A stretch of 64,000 nt of DNA from Fontibacterium meridianamericanum (lineage in GTDB: Bacteria; Pseudomonadota; Alphaproteobacteria; Pelagibacterales; Pelagibacteraceae): NCBI GenBank assembly GCA_965235635.1, contig CBDDYR010000001.1, positions 62,001 to 126,000 on the forward strand, read 5' to 3'. Below the pieces are notes generated by a model, which saw nothing but the letters and a program-made list of their open reading frames with translations, was not told the origin of the DNA and did not search any database. Below are positions 1-8,156 of the stretch, piece after piece; the first letter of the stretch is position 1; each line of letters opens with the position of its first letter. Both the position numbers and the translations under genes were made by a program.

Positions 1-218
1 TTTATGTACGGAACTTCTAAAATCTCACCTATTTTTTTAATCGCTGCATTTGGAATCCAATTATCATGCTGTCTTTGCGCTAGATCTAAAAGTGGCATCA
101 CTGCACTCTTTTTTCGCTCTGTTGGATATTTTTTTAAAATTTCCTGAATTCTTTTTTGATTAACCGCATTAAATTCAAATGTAGCCGGTTGATCTTTTGC
201 AACATGTTTTCCACTCAT
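1..218 (-). CDS. nuoE: NADH-quinone oxidoreductase subunit E, N-terminal part
   Basis: Partial gene running off the left edge; only about the first 72 codons are present. The product is the 24-kDa, thioredoxin-like 2Fe-2S subunit of the peripheral NADH-oxidising arm of complex I. The visible residues (PATFEFNAVNQKRIQEI, then a KKSAVMPLLDLAQRQHD stretch) match the helical N-terminus of NuoE; the four cysteine ligands lie beyond the window. The ATG at 216-218 overlaps the TGA of nuoD (215-217), so translation is probably coupled. Identity rests on this short segment plus its place directly after nuoABCD. Confidence 0.88.
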   Translation of the reverse strand, partial: MSGKHVAKDQPATFEFNAVNQKRIQEILKKYPTERKKSAVMPLLDLAQRQHDNWIPNAAIKKIGEILEVPYI

Positions 219-1390
219 CGATCAATCTCCCCAAACACAATATCCATTGAACCAAGTACAGCAGGAACATCTGCTAACATATGACCCTTCACCACGTAAT
301 CCATTGCTTGTAAGTGTGCAAAACCAGGGGCTTTAATTTTGCATCGGTAAGGTTTATTGGAACCATCTGCAATTAAATAAACTCCAAATTCTCCTTTCGG
401 CGCTTCAACCGCTGCATACACTTCTCCCTTTGGAACATGATAACCTTCAGTAAATAATTTAAAGTGATGAATTAAAGCCTCCATTGATTTTTTCATGGCC
501 GCTCTTGATGGAGGGGATACTTTTCCATCCGTTGTCATCACTGGACCTTCTGGAAGATTTTTTAAAGCATCAATAATAATTTTTGTACTCTCACGCATCT
601 CTTCAATTCTGCAAAGATAACGATCATAACAATCTCCATTTTTTCCAATTGGAATTTTAAATTTAAATTGATCATAAACTTCATAAGGTTGTGATCTTCT
701 AAGATCCCAAGCAATTCCAGATCCTCTTAGCATCACACCAGAAAATCCATGAGCGACCGCATCTTGTGGACTTACAATACCAATATCAACATTTCTTTGT
801 TTAAAGATTCTATTATCCGTTAATAGATTTTCTAAATCATCAATTACTTTTGGAAAATTTTTACAAAATTCTAAAATATCTTCTTTAAGTCCAACTGGAA
901 AATCTTGATGCACACCACCCGGTCTAAAATAGTTTGCATGAAGACGTGATCCTGAAACTCTTTCATAAAAGACCATTAACTTTTCTCTTTCTTCAAATCC
1001 CCAAAGAGATGGAGTTAACGCACCAACATCGAGCGCTTGAGTTGTAATATTTAAAATATGGCTTAAAATTCTTCCAATCTCACAGAAGATTACTCGAATG
1101 TAACTTCCACGTGGTGGTACTTTAATGTCTAATAATTTTTCAATGGCAAGAGCAAACGCATGCTCTTGGTTCATAGGCGCAACATAATCTAATCGGTCAA
1201 AGTAAGGAACGGCTTGAGTGTAAGTTTTATTTTCAATTAATTTTTCAGTTCCTCGATGAAGTAAACCAATATGCGGATCTGCTCTTTCAATAACTTCGCC
1301 ATCCAATTCAAGAATTAATCTTAACACTCCATGCGCTGCAGGATGCTGCGGACCAAAGTTTAGATTCATGGTTTTTGTTTCTTTTGCCAT
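215..1390 (-). CDS. nuoD: NADH-quinone oxidoreductase subunit D (49-kDa subunit)
   Basis: The 391-residue protein has normal length for NuoD, the peripheral-arm subunit that together with NuoB forms the quinone-binding pocket of complex I. The N-terminal NFGPQHPAAHGVLRL signature is present, followed by the HIGLLHRGTEKL and YTQAVPYFDRLDYVAPM segments that line the quinone site, and the C-terminal end is DIVFGEIDR. It starts one base inside nuoC's stop region and overlaps nuoE at its 3' end, so it is the fourth gene of a tightly coupled nuoABCDE operon. No anomaly is seen. Confidence 0.97.
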   Translation of the reverse strand: MAKETKTMNLNFGPQHPAAHGVLRLILELDGEVIERADPHIGLLHRGTEKLIENKTYTQAVPYFDRLDYVAPMNQEHAFALAIEKLLDIKVPPRGSYIRVIFCEIGRILSHILNITTQALDVGALTPSLWGFEEREKLMVFYERVSGSRLHANYFRPGGVHQDFPVGLKEDILEFCKNFPKVIDDLENLLTDNRIFKQRNVDIGIVSPQDAVAHGFSGVMLRGSGIAWDLRRSQPYEVYDQFKFKIPIGKNGDCYDRYLCRIEEMRESTKIIIDALKNLPEGPVMTTDGKVSPPSRAAMKKSMEALIHHFKLFTEGYHVPKGEVYAAVEAPKGEFGVYLIADGSNKPYRCKIKAPGFAHLQAMDYVVKGHMLADVPAVLGSMDIVFGEIDR

Positions 1391-1974
1391 TACCTCTTAT
1401 CCTGTTCTTTTTTAATGTACTTTGTGCCCTCCCATGGCGATTCAAAGTCAAAATCTCTGTAAGCTTGCGATAATTTTACTGGCTCGTAGACTACCTTTTT
1501 AAGCTCATCATCATATCTAACTTCGGTATGGCCTGATAATGGGAAGTCTTTTCTAAGGGGATAGCCTTCAAATTCGTAGTCCGTTAGAATTCTTCTAAGA
1601 TCTGGATGATCTGTAAATTTAATTCCATACATATCAAAAGCTTCTCTTTCAAACCAATTAGCCACTGGAAAAATAGGCACAACACTTGGCAAAGCTTCAT
1701 CTAATTTTACAGAAGTTTTAACTGTAATTCGGTTATTAAACTCATGACTTAATAATAAATAGATAACATCAAATCTGTTTACTCTTTTTGGATAATCCAC
1801 TCCTAAAATATCAATGAGCTGTCTAAATCTTAAATTTTTATTATCACGAAGATAAACTAATAAACCTGGTAATTCTTCAGTAGAAACTTCAAGAACAGGT
1901 TCAGAAAAATTTTCAGTAATATTTAAAGATTTAAATTCATTTTTAATATTTGGATCTAGATTTACTTTTTGCAT
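1390..1974 (-). CDS. nuoC: NADH-quinone oxidoreductase subunit C (30-kDa subunit)
   Basis: The 194-residue protein matches NuoC, a peripheral-arm scaffold subunit of complex I that contacts NuoD and NuoB. The family signature ending in EREAFDMYGIKFTDHPDLRRI, followed by LTDYEFEGYPLRKDFPLSGH, is intact at about residues 108-150. The gene is separate from nuoD, as is usual in alphaproteobacteria, and not fused as in enterobacteria. It begins 2 bp after nuoB and shares a base with nuoD. Confidence 0.97.
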   Translation of the reverse strand: MQKVNLDPNIKNEFKSLNITENFSEPVLEVSTEELPGLLVYLRDNKNLRFRQLIDILGVDYPKRVNRFDVIYLLLSHEFNNRITVKTSVKLDEALPSVVPIFPVANWFEREAFDMYGIKFTDHPDLRRILTDYEFEGYPLRKDFPLSGHTEVRYDDELKKVVYEPVKLSQAYRDFDFESPWEGTKYIKKEQDKR

Positions 1975-1976
1975 AA

Positions 1977-2495
1977 TTATCTCTCGATCGTCCCTTCTCT
2001 TCTAATCTTCTTTTGCAATTGTAATATTCCATACAACAATGCTTCAGCAGATGGTGGACAGCCTGGGACATAAACATCAACAGGAACTACTCGATCACAA
2101 CCTCTAACAACAGCGTAAGAGTAATGATAGTAACCGCCTCCATTAGCGCAGCTTCCCATTGAAATAACATAACGTGGTTCTGGCATCTGATCATAAACTT
2201 TACGAAGAGCTGGAGCCATTTTATTTGTTAAAGTCCCAGCAACAATCATCACATCGGATTGCCGAGGGGATGCTCGTGGTGCTGCTCCAAATCTCTCAAG
2301 GTCATAACGCGGCATTGAGGTTTGCATCATTTCAACTGCACAACATGCAAGACCAAAGGTCATCCAATGTAAAGATCCTGTTCTTGCCCAGTTAATTAAG
2401 TTTTCACTTGAAGTTGTAATAAAGCCTTTTTCACTAAATTCTTTTGCTAGTTCCTTAAATTCTTCAGGAATTTGATCTAACTTATTTTGCATCAT
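1977..2495 (-). CDS. nuoB: NADH-quinone oxidoreductase subunit B
   Basis: NuoB carries the N2 4Fe-4S cluster that hands electrons to quinone. The adjacent-cysteine motif GLACCAVEMM and the distal SMGSCANGGGYY and VPGCPPSAEALLYG motifs supply the ligands. A longer reading from 2522 (MEKGSFGLG...) exists, but the ATG at 2493-2495 overlaps the nuoA TGA (2492-2494) as ATGA and gives MMQNKLDQIPEEF, a more typical coupled start, so I choose that. The protein is then about 172 residues, usual for alphaproteobacteria. Confidence 0.95.
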   Translation of the reverse strand: MMQNKLDQIPEEFKELAKEFSEKGFITTSSENLINWARTGSLHWMTFGLACCAVEMMQTSMPRYDLERFGAAPRASPRQSDVMIVAGTLTNKMAPALRKVYDQMPEPRYVISMGSCANGGGYYHYSYAVVRGCDRVVPVDVYVPGCPPSAEALLYGILQLQKKIRREGTIER

Positions 2496-2860
2496 TCCCA
2501 ATCCAAAGCTCCCTTTTTCCACTCATAAATAAATCCAACCGTTAATGTGCCAAGAAAAATCATCATGGACCAAAATCCAATAGAGCCGATTTGACCTAAA
2601 GTAATTGCCCATGGAAAAAGAAAAGCTACTTCGAGATCAAAGATAATAAATAGAATAGAAACTAAATAAAAACGCACATCAAACTTCATACGAGAATCGC
2701 CAAAAGGTTCAAAACCGCACTCATAAGCTGATAATTTTTCAGCATCAGGTTTGCTAGGTGCACAAAGAAAATTGACAACAATAAAGGCTATTCCAATTCC
2801 AATTGCTACGAACAAAAAGATTAAAATAGTTAAGTAATTCTGTAAGTATTCAAAGAACAT
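2492..2860 (-). CDS. nuoA: NADH-quinone oxidoreductase subunit A
   Basis: The 122-residue membrane-arm subunit of complex I has three hydrophobic segments (about residues 8-30, 63-85 and 90-110). The conserved loop KLSAYECGFEPFGDSRMKFDVRF carries the family cysteine, followed by FYLVSILFIIFDLEVAFLFPW. It is the first gene of the nuo operon; the AT-rich segment 2861-2971 upstream must hold the operon promoter, although no clean -35/-10 pair stands out to me. Confidence 0.97.
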   Translation of the reverse strand: MFFEYLQNYLTILIFLFVAIGIGIAFIVVNFLCAPSKPDAEKLSAYECGFEPFGDSRMKFDVRFYLVSILFIIFDLEVAFLFPWAITLGQIGSIGFWSMMIFLGTLTVGFIYEWKKGALDWE

Positions 2861-2971
2861 TGGGCATTCTTATATAATAAGAATAAAAACAACCAAACAT
2901 TCAATTTCGCACAACTGTGAATAGATTTTTTTTAAAAAAATATTGTTTTTAAAGGGATTATTTAAAGAAAA

Positions 2972-3424
2972 TTATTTGTACTTTTCGATTTTTTCTTTCA
3001 ACTCTTTATATTCTTCGCAATTACAAGCTTTTAGAACTTCTAATCTCTTTTTAGCTTCTTCAGGTCTTTTGGTTTGTAAATAAAGTTCACCTAAATATTC
3101 ATTAGCACCAATGTGTTTTGGATTTATTTTAAGAGCGGCTAGATAAAATTTCTCAGCCTTATCAAATTGTTTTAGATTTCTTAATGAATAAGCATAGTCA
3201 TTTAAAATATCAGGATTGTTTGAGTTTTTACTGTCTTTTAATAACTCCTCTAACATCACAACTGCTTGATCAAACTTTTTACTTTTAACTAAAGTTTTTG
3301 CCTCAGCATAACTTGGGTTTGTTTTTTGAATAACTTGTGGTGGAGGACCTGAATCTGCTGCGCTTACATTAAAAGTGTTAAAAGAAAATAAAAGTAAAAA
3401 AGATAGAAATATTGTTTTTATCAT
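2972..3424 (-). CDS. Secreted TPR-repeat protein
   Basis: The protein is about 150 residues from the ATG at 3422-3424, chosen because it opens directly into a signal peptide (MIKTIFLSFLLLFSFNTFNV, cleavage near VSA-A); an in-frame ATG 30 bp upstream would put ten unneeded residues before it. The mature part holds about three TPR-like helical pairs, including PDILNDYAYSLRNLKQFDKA and HIGANEYLGELYLQTKRPEE, and two close cysteines near the C-terminus (ACNCEEY). TPR proteins mediate protein contacts, and a periplasmic scaffold role is likely, but the partner is unknown. It is divergent from the quinone oxidoreductase with only about 33 bp between starts. Confidence 0.75.
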   Translation of the reverse strand: MIKTIFLSFLLLFSFNTFNVSAADSGPPPQVIQKTNPSYAEAKTLVKSKKFDQAVVMLEELLKDSKNSNNPDILNDYAYSLRNLKQFDKAEKFYLAALKINPKHIGANEYLGELYLQTKRPEEAKKRLEVLKACNCEEYKELKEKIEKYK

Positions 3425-3457
3425 AACAAAAATATGTTTTAATAATAATGACAAAAA

Positions 3458-4432
3458 ATGGTTAAAGCAATTAGAATTACAGAAACTGGTAAAGCAAACG
3501 TCATGAAGTTTGTTGATGTAGAGCTTAAATCATTAGCTCCAAATGAAGTATTAATTAAAAATAAAGCAATTGGGTTAAATTATATCGACGTTTATCATAG
3601 ATCAGGAACCTACCCACTACCACTACCAACAGGCATTGGGCTTGAAGCTGCAGGGGTGATTGAAGATGTTGGATCTGCTGTAACAGAATTTAAAGTGGGA
3701 GATCGTGTTGCGCACGCAGCTGCACCTCCAGGTGCCTATTCTGAAAAACAAGTTTACCCTCAAGAAAAGTTAGTAAAAATTCCAGATTATATTTCAGATG
3801 AAATTGCTTCGGTAATTATGCTTAAAGGAATTACTTCTGAATATTTAATTCATCGAGCTTATAAAGTAAAAAAAGATCAATTTATTTTATATCACGCTGC
3901 TGCGGGTGGTGTTGGACAAGTATTATGTCAGTGGGCCAAATCTTTAGGGTGCAAAGTGATCGGTACTGTTGGCTCAGATGAAAAAGTTAAAATTGCTAAA
4001 GAAAATGGCTGTGATTTTGTAATAAATTATTCTAAAGAAAGTTTTTCACAAAAAGTTAAAGAAATTACAAACGGTAAAATGTTAGATGTGGTTTATGATG
4101 GCGTTGGCGCTAAAACCTTTGAAGAGTCTATTGAATGTTTAGCAATTCGTGGAACAATGGTTTCCTTTGGAAATGCTTCAGGATTAGTTGAAAAAGTAGA
4201 TCCTAAAAAACATATTGCTCCTAAAGGGTTATTTTTTACAAGACCTTCCATTGCTCATTATACGGTTACGAGGGAAGAGTTAGTAAATAGCGCAAATACT
4301 GTGTTTGATGCCATTCGAACAAATAAATTTAAAGTTAAAATATTTAAAAAGTTTGCACTTAAAGATGCAGTGACAGCTCACGAAGAATTAGAAGCTAGAA
4401 AACTGACAGGACCTGCTATTTTAGTTCCGTAA
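3458..4432 (+). CDS. qor: Zinc-free NADPH:quinone oxidoreductase (MDR family)
   Basis: The 324-residue protein belongs to the medium-chain dehydrogenase/reductase superfamily, QOR branch, which reduces quinones with NADPH in the cytoplasm. The GroES-like N-terminal domain has the quinone-reductase signature region (NYIDVYHRSGTYPLPLP ... GLEAAGVIEDVGS), and the Rossmann motif AAAGGVGQVLCQWAKSLG lies at about residues 148-165. The structural-zinc cysteine cluster of alcohol dehydrogenases is absent. The specific substrate is not determined. Confidence 0.88.
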   Translation: MVKAIRITETGKANVMKFVDVELKSLAPNEVLIKNKAIGLNYIDVYHRSGTYPLPLPTGIGLEAAGVIEDVGSAVTEFKVGDRVAHAAAPPGAYSEKQVYPQEKLVKIPDYISDEIASVIMLKGITSEYLIHRAYKVKKDQFILYHAAAGGVGQVLCQWAKSLGCKVIGTVGSDEKVKIAKENGCDFVINYSKESFSQKVKEITNGKMLDVVYDGVGAKTFEESIECLAIRGTMVSFGNASGLVEKVDPKKHIAPKGLFFTRPSIAHYTVTREELVNSANTVFDAIRTNKFKVKIFKKFALKDAVTAHEELEARKLTGPAILVP

Positions 4433-4493
4433 TTACAATTGTTTAAATAATCACCCTGTGATATTTCTCTTCAACTTTTTTAAATTAAACTAT

Positions 4494-4499
4494 AGGAGA
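4494..4499 (+). promoter_or_regulatory. Shine-Dalgarno that fixes the gltI start
   Basis: The sequence AGGAGA lies 6 nt before the ATG at 4506, which opens into a signal peptide. This supports 4506 over the in-frame ATG at 4458, which would place a non-signal-like extension ahead of the lysine-rich n-region. Confidence 0.7.
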
Positions 4500-4505
4500 T
4501 CGTTA

Positions 4506-5399
4506 ATGAAAAATAAGTTCGTGCGTTTTGCACTAGCATTCTTTGCGATATTTACCATGACTATCACTGGTGTTATGGCAAATACTTTGGAAAAAGCTAA
4601 AACGACTGGAAAGTTTACTCTTGCTTATAGAGAGTCTTCAATTCCTTTTTCTTACTTAGGTGAAGATGGAAAGCCATTAGGTTTTGGTTGGGAAATGTGT
4701 AAATTAATTGCTGAAGAAGTTAAAAAAACAACAGGTCGTAAAGATCTAGTTGTTGAGTCTCAAGCAGTGACTTCACAAAATCGTATCCCATTAATTCAAA
4801 ATGGAACTGTAGATGTTGAGTGTGGATCTACAACAAATAATTCTGAAAGAGGAAAACAAGTTACTTTTGCTATAAATTATTTTTATACAGGTACTCGTTT
4901 TTTAGTTAAAGCTGATAGCGGAATTAAATCTATCAATGATTTAAAAGGTAAAAAAGTTGTTTCAACAACTGGAACTACTAACTATCAGATTTTAAGAAAT
5001 CTAAATGATGAAAAAAAATATGGATTTGAATTACTAGGAGCTAAAGACCATGCGGATGCATTGTTGATGGTTGAGTCTGGTATGGCACATGCATTCGGTA
5101 TGGATGACATTCTGCTTTACGGATTAAAAGCATCATCAAAAGAGTCTGCTAAATTAGCTGTAGTAGGTGAATCAATTCAAGTTGAACCTTATGCGATCAT
5201 GTTCAGAAAAGATGATCCTCAGTTTCAAGCTTTAGTAAATAAAGTTATTACTAATTCAATGAAATCTGGAGAGTTTGAAAAAGCATATAAAAAATGGTTT
5301 CAAACAAATATCCCTCCAAAAAATGTTAACTTAAACGCACCGATGAGCAAAGAGCTTAAAGATAATCTAAAAAACTTATCTGATAAGCCTGCTCTTTAA
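4506..5399 (+). CDS. gltI: Amino-acid ABC transporter substrate-binding protein
   Basis: This is a periplasmic family-3 solute-binding protein of about 297 residues. The signal peptide (MKNKFVRFALAFFAIFTMTI..., ending near VMA-N) is followed by TGKFTLAYRESSIPFSYLG, the DVECGSTTNNSERGKQVTF motif and LKGKKVVSTTGTTNYQILR. These match the GltI/glutamate-aspartate group. It heads the gltIJKL transporter operon; a strong hairpin separates it from the permeases, consistent with higher expression of the binding protein. Glutamate/aspartate is the likeliest substrate, but the specificity is inferred. Confidence 0.87.
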   Translation: MKNKFVRFALAFFAIFTMTITGVMANTLEKAKTTGKFTLAYRESSIPFSYLGEDGKPLGFGWEMCKLIAEEVKKTTGRKDLVVESQAVTSQNRIPLIQNGTVDVECGSTTNNSERGKQVTFAINYFYTGTRFLVKADSGIKSINDLKGKKVVSTTGTTNYQILRNLNDEKKYGFELLGAKDHADALLMVESGMAHAFGMDDILLYGLKASSKESAKLAVVGESIQVEPYAIMFRKDDPQFQALVNKVITNSMKSGEFEKAYKKWFQTNIPPKNVNLNAPMSKELKDNLKNLSDKPAL

Positions 5400-5423
5400 T
5401 TCTATCTAATTAAGAGTTAAAAT

Positions 5424-5457
5424 AATAACCTGAGAGATTAATTTCTCTCAGGTTATT
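5424..5457 (+). promoter_or_regulatory. 14-bp perfect hairpin between gltI and gltJ
   Basis: The arms AATAACCTGAGAGA (5424-5437) and TCTCTCAGGTTATT (5444-5457) are exact reverse complements with a 6-nt loop. No long U-run follows, so full termination is not expected. In many binding-protein-dependent operons such a structure stabilises the binding-protein mRNA or partly attenuates permease expression; that role is inferred here. Confidence 0.75.
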
Positions 5458-5475
5458 TAATGAAAATAATATTTC

Positions 5476-6183
5476 ATGTTCACACTCGACTGGTCATTTT
5501 TATCTAAAAAAGTTGTTGGAAACCAAACATATTTAGGTTGGTTGATGACCGCATGGGAGACAACTTTAATGATTTCTTTATTTGCTTTCATTATCGCTTT
5601 TGCTTTTGGTTTTTTAATGGGAGTTTTTAGAACAACTCAAAATAAATATTTAGTTTTAATTGGAAATATTTGGACAGAAATTTTTAGAAATATCCCAGTA
5701 TTAGTTCAAGTTTTTCTTTGGTATTTTGTGATGCCAAAATTATTTCCAATCTTTTCAAAACTACCATCTTTTGCGCTCGCTGTTATTGCTCTAGGATTAT
5801 TCACTTCATCAAGAATATCCGAACAAGTCAGAGCTGGTATTCAATCGATTCCAACCGATCAAAGGTATGCATCCCTTGCATTGGGTTTAACTACTTATCA
5901 ATCTTATCGATATGTTTTGCTGCCCGTTGCTTTTAGATTAGTGCTGCCTCCATTAACAAGTGAGGCTATGAATATTATTAAAAATTCATCAGTTGCTTTT
6001 GCGGTTAGTATTGCAGAACTGACCATGTATGCAATTCAAGTTCAAGAAGAAACAGCAAGAGGAATTGAAGTCTATTTAGTTGTTACGGGTCTTTATTTTA
6101 TCTCAGCATTTATCGTAAATTTACTTTCTATTTTAGTAGAGAAGAGTATTCAAATTCCACATTTTATTGGAGGGAAGAAATGA
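5476..6183 (+). CDS. gltJ: Amino-acid ABC transporter permease, first subunit
   Basis: The 235-residue inner-membrane permease has several hydrophobic spans and the cytoplasmic EAA loop (ALGLTTYQSYRYVLLPVAF, about residues 135-153) that docks with the ATPase. EIFRNIPVLVQVFLWYF is typical of the HisM/GltJ group. Its last codons overlap the gltK start by 4 bp, so the two permease subunits are translationally coupled and should form a heterodimer. Confidence 0.92.
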   Translation: MFTLDWSFLSKKVVGNQTYLGWLMTAWETTLMISLFAFIIAFAFGFLMGVFRTTQNKYLVLIGNIWTEIFRNIPVLVQVFLWYFVMPKLFPIFSKLPSFALAVIALGLFTSSRISEQVRAGIQSIPTDQRYASLALGLTTYQSYRYVLLPVAFRLVLPPLTSEAMNIIKNSSVAFAVSIAELTMYAIQVQEETARGIEVYLVVTGLYFISAFIVNLLSILVEKSIQIPHFIGGKK

Positions 6184-6845
6184 ATTTAGATTTTAGCTTC
6201 CTAACCTTAAAAGTAATTAACAATATTATTCTAACCGGTTTAATATTTTCTATTAAACTCACGCTCATTGCCATGGTGCTTGGAATTATCCTTGGAACTT
6301 TTCTTGCGATGATGAGACTTTCAGGATTTAAAATACTGAGTTCATTTGCATTAGCTTATGTGACTCTTATTCGCTCCATTCCATTGGTCATGGTTATACT
6401 TTGGGTTTTTTTATTAATTCCTTTATTCATTGGTAAAAGTGTAGGAACAGAATATTCGGCAATTATTACCTTCACTCTTTTTGAAGCCGCTTTTTATGCA
6501 GAAATTATGCGTGCTGGAATTCAAAGTGTTAAACGCGATCAAGCTAATGCGGGTTATGCCTTGGGCATGAATTATTTTCAATGCATGGGTTATATTGTTC
6601 TTCCTCAAGCCTTTAGAAACATGTTGCCAGTTTTATTAACACAAACCATTGTCCTATTTCAGGACACTTCACTAGTGTATGCAATTGGTGCTTTTGATTT
6701 ATTAAAAGGATTTAGTGTAATCTCAAAAAATTTTAACAGACCTGTTGAGGCTTATATCCTTGCAACTATTGTATATTTTATAATTTGTTTTAGCTTGTCT
6801 TATATAGTTAAAAGAATTCAAAATAGAGTTAAGATTATAAGATAA
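6180..6845 (+). CDS. gltK: Amino-acid ABC transporter permease, second subunit
   Basis: The 221-residue second permease subunit has the typical TLIRSIPLVMVILWVF segment, AEIMRAGIQSVKRDQANAGYALGMN leading into an EAA loop, and IVLFQDTSLVYAIGAFDLL near the end. It partners GltJ in the membrane. The start overlaps gltJ and the stop is 4 bp from gltL. Confidence 0.92.
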   Translation: MNLDFSFLTLKVINNIILTGLIFSIKLTLIAMVLGIILGTFLAMMRLSGFKILSSFALAYVTLIRSIPLVMVILWVFLLIPLFIGKSVGTEYSAIITFTLFEAAFYAEIMRAGIQSVKRDQANAGYALGMNYFQCMGYIVLPQAFRNMLPVLLTQTIVLFQDTSLVYAIGAFDLLKGFSVISKNFNRPVEAYILATIVYFIICFSLSYIVKRIQNRVKIIR

Positions 6846-6849
6846 AATT

Positions 6850-7582
6850 ATGATTGAATTAAAAAATGTTTCAAAGTGGTATGGCAATTTTCAAGTTTTA
6901 AATAATTGCTCAACTAGAATTAAAAAAGGAGAAGTGGTGGTTGTCTGTGGCCCTTCGGGATCTAGTAAATCAACTTTAATTAAAACTATTAATGGACTTG
7001 AACCTTTTCAAAAAGGTGAAATCATCGTTGATAATGTAAATGTCCATGATCCAAAAACTAATTTATCAAAATTAAGATCACGAGTTGGAATGGTATTTCA
7101 ACACTTTGAATTATTCCCTCATTTAAGTGTTCAAGAAAATTTAACATTAGCGCAAATTAAAGTTTTAAAGAGAAATAAAACAGAGGCTATTAATTATGGT
7201 CTGAAATATTTAGAAAGAGTTGGTCTAACTAATCAAAAAGATAAATTTCCAGGTCAACTTTCAGGAGGTCAACAACAGCGTGTGGCCATTGCTCGAGCAT
7301 TAAGCATGGATCCCATTGTCATGTTATTTGATGAACCTACCTCTTCACTCGATCCTGAAATGGTCGGGTGAAGTTCTTGATGTTATTGTTAAATTAGCAA
7401 ATGAAGGAATGACGATGGTATGTGTTACCCATGAAATGGGATTTGCTAAAAAGGTATCTAACCGAGTTATCTTTATGGATGAGGGTAAAATTGTTGAAGA
7501 TTGTTCAAAGGATAATTTTTTTAATAATCAAACCTCCTTATCTCCAAGAGCTAAAGAATTTTTATCTAAAATATTAAGATAA
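6850..7582 (+). CDS. gltL: Amino-acid ABC transporter ATPase (one frameshift)
   Basis: This is the ATPase of the gltIJKL importer. The first part (6850-7371) carries Walker A GPSGSSKST (an unusual serine where GPSGSGKST is normal), the Q-loop, the signature LSGGQQQRVAIARAL and Walker B VMLFDEPTSSLDPEM. The second part (7316-7582) carries the H-loop VTHEMGFAKKV and a C-terminus normal for the family. Reading the GGG at 7366-7368 as GG joins them in frame as DPEMVGEVLDVI. A single surplus G in a homopolymer in a gene whose operon is otherwise intact suggests a consensus error. Confidence 0.88.
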
Positions 7583-7608
7583 TTTTAATAATTTAAAATA
7601 TCAAATTC

Positions 7609-7977
7609 ATGAATGAGAAGAACGATAAAGAAATTATCGAAGTTAAAGAAGTAGAAGCTGAACGAATTAATAATAATGAAACATATAGACCTCGATTTAA
7701 AGCAATACGCCTAAGCCCACTTTTTCTTGTTGGAATATTAATTTATGTAATTACTGGTATTTGGGGATTGTTTATTTGCTTTGATGTTGTCAAAGATGTC
7801 TTTGGACCCATCATTGCTTTTTTAGGATTAATATTTTTTCCATTCATACTTACGCTTGCTCCTTGGTATGCAGCATTAGCTAATCATGACTTTTATCCGC
7901 TACTAATCGTTTATGGAGGTTTAATATTAGGAACTTTGTGCTTTAGAATTGCAATGAGGTCTACGTTTAAACGTTAA
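7609..7977 (+). CDS. Small membrane protein of unknown function
   Basis: This 122-residue protein has a charged, Glu/Lys-rich N-terminus of about 40 residues followed by three hydrophobic segments (about 42-62, 66-88 and 93-112). I do not recognise the family. The composition is consistent with a small inner-membrane protein whose charged tail is cytoplasmic. It follows gltL by 26 bp on the same strand and could be cotranscribed, but nothing in the sequence links it to transport. Confidence 0.6.
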   Translation: MNEKNDKEIIEVKEVEAERINNNETYRPRFKAIRLSPLFLVGILIYVITGIWGLFICFDVVKDVFGPIIAFLGLIFFPFILTLAPWYAALANHDFYPLLIVYGGLILGTLCFRIAMRSTFKR

Positions 7978-7981
7978 GTGA

Positions 7982-8058
7982 TGGTGCCCTAATACGGACT
8001 TGAACCGCAAACCTACTGATTACAAATCAGTTGCTCTACCAATTGAGCTATTAGGGGC
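7982..8058 (-). tRNA. tRNA-Thr (anticodon UGU)
   Basis: Read on the minus strand, the segment folds into a cloverleaf: D-arm TAGCTCAATTGGTAGAGC, anticodon arm ACTGA-TTTGTAA-TCAGT with anticodon UGU, T-arm TGCGG-TTCAAGT-CCGTA, and an encoded CCA. The 3' acceptor strand TTAGGGC would pair perfectly with GCCCTAA, but the 5' strand reads GCCCCTAA, one C too many. The tRNA is therefore a base longer than normal; a surplus base in the CCCC run is the simplest reading. Confidence 0.93.
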
Positions 8059-8143
8059 AATTAATAAAAAAGTGATTTTAGTACATAACTTTAATTATAA
8101 AAACAAATAATTTATTGATCTTTATTTATTTGTATTAGTATGC

Positions 8144-8149
8144 TATAAA
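8144..8149 (+). promoter_or_regulatory. Putative -10 box (extended, TGCTATAAA)
   Basis: TATAAA preceded by TGC resembles an extended -10 element. It would place transcription initiation near 8156, exactly where the first hairpin of the structured leader begins. No -35 with good spacing is obvious; TTGATC at about 8115-8120 is too far away. Confidence 0.4.
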
Positions 8150-8156
8150 TAAATTT

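Noticed and set aside
2174..2395. Small plus-strand reading frame inside nuoB
   Set aside because: It lies entirely antisense to the conserved cysteine-motif region of nuoB and has no recognisable features; the same applies to plus-strand frames within the AsmA-like gene, sufC and guaB.
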